A program made the position numbers and the translations under genes. Positions 56,958 to 64,000 of a DNA stretch of 64,000 nt are shown one piece after another. The DNA is from Sphingomonadaceae bacterium. Lineage in GTDB: Bacteria; Pseudomonadota; Alphaproteobacteria; Sphingomonadales; Sphingomonadaceae. The stretch lies in NCBI GenBank assembly GCA_027533105.1, contig JAPZTW010000008.1, positions 62,001 through 126,000 of the forward strand, in the 5' to 3' direction. How positions within the stretch are numbered: position 1 is the first letter of the stretch; the number at the start of each line of letters is the position of its first letter. Below the pieces are notes generated by a model. It did not search any database, was not told where the DNA came from, and saw only the letters and a list, made by a program, of their open reading frames with translations.

Positions 56958-57718
56958 GGCGCCTCCCCCTTGTCACGCGGCAGGCGGTACCAGCCGGTCA
57001 GCATCGAGCGGACCTCGTTCACCGGCCCGGCCAGCAGGACCATGGCCATGTGGACCAGGAAGAACAGCACCAGCGCCATGGCCGCGATGAAATGGACCGA
57101 GCGTGCCGATTGCCGCCCGCCGAACAGGTCGACCAGCCAGGGCCAGGCCGCATCGAGCGCGGGCGACATGGCGAGGCCCGAGGCGATCAGCACCGGGATC
57201 AGCACGAACAGCACCCCGCCATAGGCGAACTTCTGCAACACGTTGTAATTCAGCGCCGCCGCCCCGGTCGGGAGCTTCAGTTTCGCGTGCTCGACGATGT
57301 CGTGCAGGATGTGGCGCGGGCTCCATTCAACCCGCGTGATATGCAGCCGCCGCGCGATATGCCCGCGCGCCAGGCCCCAGATCAGGTAGGCGCTAAAGGC
57401 CAGCACCAGCACCCAGGCGAAAGCAAAGTGCCACAGCCGGGCATCGGCCAGGCTGTAATCGGTGGGGATCGTCATCCAGCCGGGAAAGGCGATGTCATCC
57501 ATCTCGGCCAGCACCAGCCAGGCGGCATCGTGATCCGAGCCGTAATGCCCCCAGTAGAGCCGGGGGTGGGCATTGAGGATCATCAGCCCGCTCATCAGCA
57601 TGACCAGGATCGTCAGGGCATTGGTCCAGTGCCACAGCCGGGTGGCGAGCGCATGGCGGCGGACCAGATCGCCGCCCGCCGGCGCACTTGGACCACTTGG
57701 ACCACTGTCCAGGCTCAT
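56954..57718 (-). CDS. Cytochrome b561-type membrane partner of the Mo enzyme
   Basis: A 254-residue membrane protein with about four to six helices. Candidate heme histidines are RLWHWTNALTILVMLMSG, ARLWHFAFAWVLVLAF, RSVHFIAAMALVLFFLVHMAMVLL. It would pass electrons from quinol to the exported Mo enzyme encoded immediately downstream (ATGA overlap). The ATG at 57718 gives a short Ser/Gly/Pro-rich N-terminus with a small tandem repeat. The longer frame upstream is not coding. It is divergent from the DMT gene (192 bp between). Confidence 0.85.
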   Translation of the reverse strand: MSLDSGPSGPSAPAGGDLVRRHALATRLWHWTNALTILVMLMSGLMILNAHPRLYWGHYGSDHDAAWLVLAEMDDIAFPGWMTIPTDYSLADARLWHFAFAWVLVLAFSAYLIWGLARGHIARRLHITRVEWSPRHILHDIVEHAKLKLPTGAAALNYNVLQKFAYGGVLFVLIPVLIASGLAMSPALDAAWPWLVDLFGGRQSARSVHFIAAMALVLFFLVHMAMVLLAGPVNEVRSMLTGWYRLPRDKGEAP

Positions 57719-57910
57719 TTTTTCCACCCCCGCAAAAGCCCCCGTCGCGACAGGCGCTGTGCGGCCTGATCGGCGGAAACGCAGGGGCGAGAAAGGCGAT
57801 TGGCCACAAGCGATTAATCGCACCAACCGGCGCATTAGGAAAGGGGCCTTCGCACCGGCTTGCACCCGTGCCGCCGCTCCCCTACCGCCTGCGCCAAGGG
57901 GAGAGACATC

Positions 57911-58816
57911 GTGCCGCCGGGCCAGCACCGCCACCATTCGATCATGCCATTCCTGGTCGCGGCCAGCGGCATCGCGCTGTTCAGCGTGATGGATGCGGTG
58001 ATGAAAAGCGCCAGCCTGGCGGTCGGGGCCTATAACGCGATGCTTTATCGCTCGGCCTTCGGCGTGCTGCTGATGCTGCCCTTGTGGAAGTATACCGGCG
58101 GGCGCTGGCCGGCAGGTCCGGCGCTGCGGCTTCATGCGCTGCGCGGGGCGATCAGCGCGGGGCTGGCGACCAGCTTCTTCTGGGGTCTCATCCGCCTGCC
58201 GCTGGCCGAGGCGATCGCCCTGTCGTTCATTGCCCCGCTGATCGCGCTTTACCTCGCCGCGGTGATGCTGGGCGAGAAGATCGGGCGCAATGCCGTGCTG
58301 GCCTCGCTGCTGGGCTTTGCCGGGGTGCTGGTGATCGGCGCAGGCCGCCTGGGGCGCGAGGCGCTGAGCGACGATGCCATGTGGGGCATCGCCTCGGTCC
58401 TGCTCTCGGCCGTGCTCTATGCCTTCAACCTGATCTTCCAGCGCAAGCAGGCACAACTGGCCAGCCCGCAGGAAGTGGCGCTGTTCCAGATGGGCTTTGC
58501 CGGGTTCTTCCTGGCCCTGGCCGCACCGTGGCTTGCCGTGGTGCCCGGCCTGCCCGCGCTGGGCGAGATCGCCAGCGGCGCGGCGCTGGCCGCGGTATCG
58601 CTGATGCTGCTGAGCTGGGCCTATGGCCGGGCCGAAGCCCAGGCCCTGCTGCCGATCGAATATACCGCCTTCATCTGGGCCGCGCTGCTGGGCTGGATCG
58701 TCTTTGCCGAGCCGGTGACGGTCGAAACGCTGGCCGGGGTGGTGCTGATCGTGATCGGCTGCTGGATCGCCGCGCGCAAGACCGCCCCGGTTCATACCGA
58801 ACAGACCACACTCTGA
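57911..58816 (+). CDS. EamA/DMT-superfamily exporter
   Basis: A 301-residue membrane protein with ten predicted helices in two EamA repeats. The first repeat has MLYRSAFGVLLMLPLW and LSFIAPLIALYLAAVMLGEKI; the second has IEYTAFIWAALLGWIVFAEPVT. DMT proteins export amino acids or metabolites; substrate unknown. The GTG at 57911 has GGGGAG seven bases upstream, better than an upstream ATG at 57860. It precedes a palindromic repeat and acnA. Confidence 0.82.
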   Translation: MPPGQHRHHSIMPFLVAASGIALFSVMDAVMKSASLAVGAYNAMLYRSAFGVLLMLPLWKYTGGRWPAGPALRLHALRGAISAGLATSFFWGLIRLPLAEAIALSFIAPLIALYLAAVMLGEKIGRNAVLASLLGFAGVLVIGAGRLGREALSDDAMWGIASVLLSAVLYAFNLIFQRKQAQLASPQEVALFQMGFAGFFLALAAPWLAVVPGLPALGEIASGAALAAVSLMLLSWAYGRAEAQALLPIEYTAFIWAALLGWIVFAEPVTVETLAGVVLIVIGCWIAARKTAPVHTEQTTL

Positions 58817-58905
58817 TTCGTCGTCCCGTGCTTGACCCGGGACCGCTGGCGAAGTGGCGATCACCGGCCCGTGATCCCGGCCTGCGCCGGGATGACGGGT
58901 GCCCG
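58817..58905. repeat. Dispersed palindromic repeat (REP-like) before acnA
   Basis: The segment includes cccgtgatcccggc...gccgggatgacggg (58868-58899, 13 of 14 paired, 4-nt loop) and, before it, a weaker arm pair around tcccg/cggga. The words gtcccg...gacccgggac and atcccggc...gccgggat are typical of repetitive palindromes in sphingomonad and caulobacter genomes. It may also end transcription of the DMT gene. Copy number elsewhere could not be examined. Confidence 0.6.
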
Positions 58906-59026
58906 CAAGGTCGTGGGGGTTGACGTTCAGGGCAATCCCGCGCATCGGCAGCGCCGATCAAGCCCGGCTGCACCCGCGAAAGGGGCGTGCGCGCAGGTGG
59001 GCACCACCAACAGGAGTATTTGCGGG

Positions 59027-61702
<2,676 letters not shown>

Positions 61703-61723
61703 TCCTTAGCGACAGGGTTAGCG

Positions 61724-61759
61724 AAAAGGGGCGTCGTCCGGCCGGACGGCGCCCCTTTT
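61724..61759. terminator. Bidirectional rho-independent terminator after acnA
   Basis: A stem of 18 paired positions (arms 61724-61741 and 61742-61759, 17 matching) runs from an A-run to a T-run, with GC core gggg.../...cccc. In the plus direction it ends acnA; the A-run on the left gives T-runs for minus-strand transcripts too. Confidence 0.9.
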
Positions 61760-61784
61760 GCGTTGCGGGTTGCCCAAAGTAGAA

Positions 61785-61806
61785 GGGCGGCCCGCAAAGG
61801 CCGCCC
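61785..61806 (-). terminator. Rho-independent terminator for the PEP-CTERM gene
   Basis: Arms gggcggcc (61785-61792) and ggccgccc (61799-61806) pair perfectly over 8 bp with a 6-nt loop, followed on the minus strand by TTCTACTTT. It lies 34 bp after the stop of the gene at 61840. Together with the acnA terminator it isolates the two genes. Confidence 0.7.
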
Positions 61807-61839
61807 CGTCCCCCCAGTTTAAAGGTATTGGTCGGTCGC

Positions 61840-63057
61840 TCAGGCCGCCTGCTGCTTGCCAAGGCGGCGACGGCCGACCAGTGCGGCAGCAGCCGCGCCG
61901 AACAGCAGCAGCATCGGCGGCGCGGGCACCTCGTGACCGCCCGAGGACGTGCTCGTCGTGGTGGTCGTGGTATTGCCCGAGGACGAGGTGCTGGTCGAGG
62001 TGGAGGAGCTGCCCGAGGTCGACGAACTGGTCGAGGAGCTGCCCGAAGTCGACGAGCTGGTGCTCGACGAGCCCGAGGTGCTCGTGCTGACATTGCCCGA
62101 GCTTGAGGTGCTGGTGCTGACATTGCCGGACGACGAGGTCGACGAGCTGGTGCTGACGTTGCCCGAGGTCGAGCTGGACGAGGTGACATTGCCCGACGAG
62201 GACGACGAGACGTTGCCGGAGGTCGAGCTCGACGAGCTGGCATAGTTGCCCGAGCTCGAGCTGACATTGCCCGATGACGTCGAGCTGGAGCTGGAGCTCG
62301 AGCTGGTGACACCGCCGGTCGAGGTCGAGACATTGCCCGATGACGTCGAGGTGGAGCTGGAGCTGGTGACACCGCCGGTGCTGGTCGAAACGCCGCCGGT
62401 CGAAGTCGAGACCCCGCCCGTGGAGGTCGAGACGCCGCCGGTCGAGGTGGTCGAGCTGGAGGTGATCCCGCCGGTCGTGGTCGTGCTGGTCAGGCCCCCG
62501 GTCGAGGTCGACGAACCGCCGCTCGAAGTCGAGGTCGAACCGCCGGTCGAGGTGAAGCCGCCGGTCGAGGTGGACGAGCTGCCGCCCGAGGTCGAGGTCG
62601 AGGTCGAGCCGCCCGAAGTGGTGGTCGAGACGACCACCGAGCCGCCCGAACCGCCACTGCCGCCCAAGAACCCGCCGAAGAAGCCGCCGCCGAAGCCCAA
62701 GCCGCCCGAACCGCCGAGCACGGTCGCTTCGCCGCCGCCGCCAGACGGGGTCGGCATCGGCGGCAGCATTGGTAGCGCGGCTGCCGGCAGCATCGGCAGC
62801 GCGGTATAGGCCAGCTGCTGGGGTTCAGGCGTGGCGCAGCTGACCGACTTGGTGATCACGCGGCGGATCTTCTTCATCTGGCGCGGCGCCTGGGCGGTGC
62901 GAACCACCTTGCGCTTCATCGGCTTGGCCTGCTTGGCGTGCTTGACGTACTGGACCTGCGCAGCCGGGGCCTCGGCCACGTGCACCGCCCCGCCGCCCAC
63001 CACGGCACCGCCCGCGGCAATCGCGGACAATTTCACTAGGGCCATCCGAACCGACAT
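61840..63057 (-). CDS. Ser/Thr-rich repeat protein with PEP-CTERM-type sorting tail
   Basis: A 405-residue protein. Residues 1-30 hold a hydrophobic export segment (KLSAIAAGGAVVGGGAV). Residues 35-120 are basic then Pro/Leu/Met-rich. Residues about 150-370 are almost only Ser, Thr, Gly, Asn and Val in short repeats (GNVSTSTSSS, GGVSTST), a stretch well suited to heavy O-glycosylation. The tail HEVPAPPMLLLFGAAAAALVGRRRLG is a PEP-CTERM-type signal: V-P-x-P, one helix, Arg cluster, handled by exosortase. No catalytic domain. Function likely in the extracellular matrix or surface; inferred. Confidence 0.75.
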   Translation of the reverse strand: MSVRMALVKLSAIAAGGAVVGGGAVHVAEAPAAQVQYVKHAKQAKPMKRKVVRTAQAPRQMKKIRRVITKSVSCATPEPQQLAYTALPMLPAAALPMLPPMPTPSGGGGEATVLGGSGGLGFGGGFFGGFLGGSGGSGGSVVVSTTTSGGSTSTSTSGGSSSTSTGGFTSTGGSTSTSSGGSSTSTGGLTSTTTTGGITSSSTTSTGGVSTSTGGVSTSTGGVSTSTGGVTSSSSTSTSSGNVSTSTGGVTSSSSSSSSTSSGNVSSSSGNYASSSSSTSGNVSSSSSGNVTSSSSTSGNVSTSSSTSSSGNVSTSTSSSGNVSTSTSGSSSTSSSTSGSSSTSSSTSGSSSTSTSTSSSGNTTTTTTSTSSGGHEVPAPPMLLLFGAAAAALVGRRRLGKQQAA

Positions 63058-63286
63058 AGGCTGCGCTTTCTTCTGCTTCGGGCTGGAGCACGAACCGAAC
63101 AGCCAATGCTGCCGGATTGCCCCAATAGGCACAGAAACGCAGACGAATTATTAAGCGACAATCGGGTTAACCATGTTTTGCCTGTCCCGCAGCGGGATTC
63201 GCAGCCCCAGCGACCGGCCCTGACCCGAGCTGTCCCATTCTGGAACCGATTGTTCGCTAACTTCCTAACGGATGAGGGCTTTTCCG

Positions 63287-64000
63287 CTAGTCGGACAGCG
63301 AATCGCCGGCATCGAACAGCCCGGCCTGGCTGGCGCCCATTTGCCCCTGCGGCGGGGCCAGACCCAGGTGCTGCCAGCCCCGCGTGTTAAGACAGCGCCC
63401 GCGCGCGGTGCGGGCGATCAGGCCCAGCTGGATCAGGAAGGGTTCGATCACGTCCTCGATCGTGTCGCGCGGTTCGGAAAGGCCCGCCGCCAGCGTTTCC
63501 ACTCCCACCGGCCCGCCGCTGTAAAGCTCGGCAATCATTGTCAGATAACGCCGGTCCATCGCGTCCAGCCCCAGCGCGTCCACTTCCAGCCGGGTCAGCG
63601 CGGCATCGGCCTGGCCCCGGGTGATCGCGGCATGGCCTTCGACATGCGCGAAATCGCGCACCCGGCGCAGCAGGCGGCCGGCCACGCGCGGGGTGCCGCG
63701 GGCGCGCCGCGCAATCTCGCGCGCGCCATCGGGTTCGATCCCGATCCCCAGCAGCCCGGCCCCGCGCGTCACCACGCGTTCCAGCTCCGCCTCGGTATAG
63801 AAATTGAGCCGCACCGGAATGCCGAACCGGTCGCGCAGCGGCGTGGTCAAAAGGCCGGCCCGCGTCGTCGCGCCGACCAGGGTGAAGGGCGGCAGGTCGA
63901 TCCGCACCGAGCGCGCCGAAGGCCCCTCGCCAATGATCAGGTCAAGCGCGCGGTCCTCCATCGCCGGATAGAGCACTTCCTCGACCTGGGGGTTGAGGCG
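63287..64000 (-). CDS. ruvB: Holliday junction branch migration helicase RuvB (partial, N-terminus outside window)
   Basis: The C-terminal 237 residues of RuvB. Visible blocks are [55 protein letters not shown] (sensor and arginine-finger region), [22 protein letters not shown], and the C-terminal winged helix ([40 protein letters not shown]). Walker A and B lie beyond the right edge. It forms a hexameric motor with RuvA to move Holliday junctions. The identification is secure. Confidence 0.95.
   Translation of the reverse strand, partial: RLNPQVEEVLYPAMEDRALDLIIGEGPSARSVRIDLPPFTLVGATTRAGLLTTPLRDRFGIPVRLNFYTEAELERVVTRGAGLLGIGIEPDGAREIARRARGTPRVAGRLLRRVRDFAHVEGHAAITRGQADAALTRLEVDALGLDAMDRRYLTMIAELYSGGPVGVETLAAGLSEPRDTIEDVIEPFLIQLGLIARTARGRCLNTRGWQHLGLAPPQGQMGASQAGLFDAGDSLSD

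Noticed and set aside
62246..62809. Plus-strand frames rich in Pro, Glu and Val opposite the PEP-CTERM gene
   Set aside because: They mirror the Ser/Thr repeat on the minus strand, which has a signal, repeat and sorting tail; the mirror has none.

Overview
The window is chromosomal DNA of a high-GC alphaproteobacterium, most likely Sphingomonadales (Sphingomonas/Novosphingobium/Erythrobacter-like). This rests on the protein set: a complete Tad (Flp) pilus locus in alphaproteobacterial order with CpaA-F components, a FixL/FixJ-like oxygen-type two-component pair, a PEP-CTERM surface protein with a VPAPP-type tail, GTG/TTG starts and tightly overlapping operons. The genus is inference; no rRNA is present.

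Layout. 1-10404: glpD (cut by the left edge), a Bcr/CflA-type MFS exporter, dinB, then a minus-strand series: FAD oxidoreductase, VTT-flavoprotein fusion, CNT nucleoside transporter, CDP-alcohol phosphatidyltransferase, GDT1-like membrane protein, 6-phosphogluconolactonase and NUDIX hydrolase. 10446-13614: DUF1499 protein, heme-PAS histidine kinase and FixJ-like regulator, then a small unknown gene. 13690-25152: the Tad pilus locus, read on the minus strand from flp to cpaA. 25317-32553: M23 peptidase, YbbA/YbbP-like ABC system, exported DJ-1/PfpI protein, and an OmpR-type regulator whose partner kinase is interrupted by an in-frame TGA.

32653-47587 is a ~14.9 kb integrated element in tRNA-Gly(GCC). 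The intact tRNA is at 47543-47617. A 48-bp exact copy of its 3' part lies at 32653-32700. A tyrosine integrase sits next to the tRNA, and a 25-bp direct repeat (24/25 identical) lies ~55 bp inside each end, as expected for arm-type integrase sites. Cargo: a restriction-modification-like operon (two methyltransferase-type proteins plus a GIY-YIG nuclease-SF2 helicase fusion, followed by two unknown genes), an AT-rich segment with nested inverted repeats beside a 955-aa primase-helicase replication protein, a ribbon-helix-helix regulator with a palindromic operator candidate, a serine recombinase, a second GIY-YIG protein, a small lipoprotein and several small unknown genes. No relaxase, capsid or terminase gene is seen, so it looks like a replicating integrative element or satellite that carries defence genes.

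47618-64000 returns to high-GC housekeeping DNA: CnoX-like thioredoxin, LON-domain protein, lipoproteins, MarC, folD, yggT-family, argB, yhhQ-family, a second CNT transporter, a thermonuclease-like protein, ABM monooxygenase, a Mo-cofactor protein with its cytochrome b partner, a DMT exporter, acnA, a Ser/Thr-rich PEP-CTERM protein and the C-terminal two thirds of ruvB.

The most novel-looking part is the island operon at 32922-38879, a defence-type module with an AT-rich putative specificity segment in its methyltransferase. Other points of interest are the heme-PAS kinase, the interrupted kinase gene, the VTT-flavoprotein fusion, and the very short lipoprotein occupying the cpaD position.
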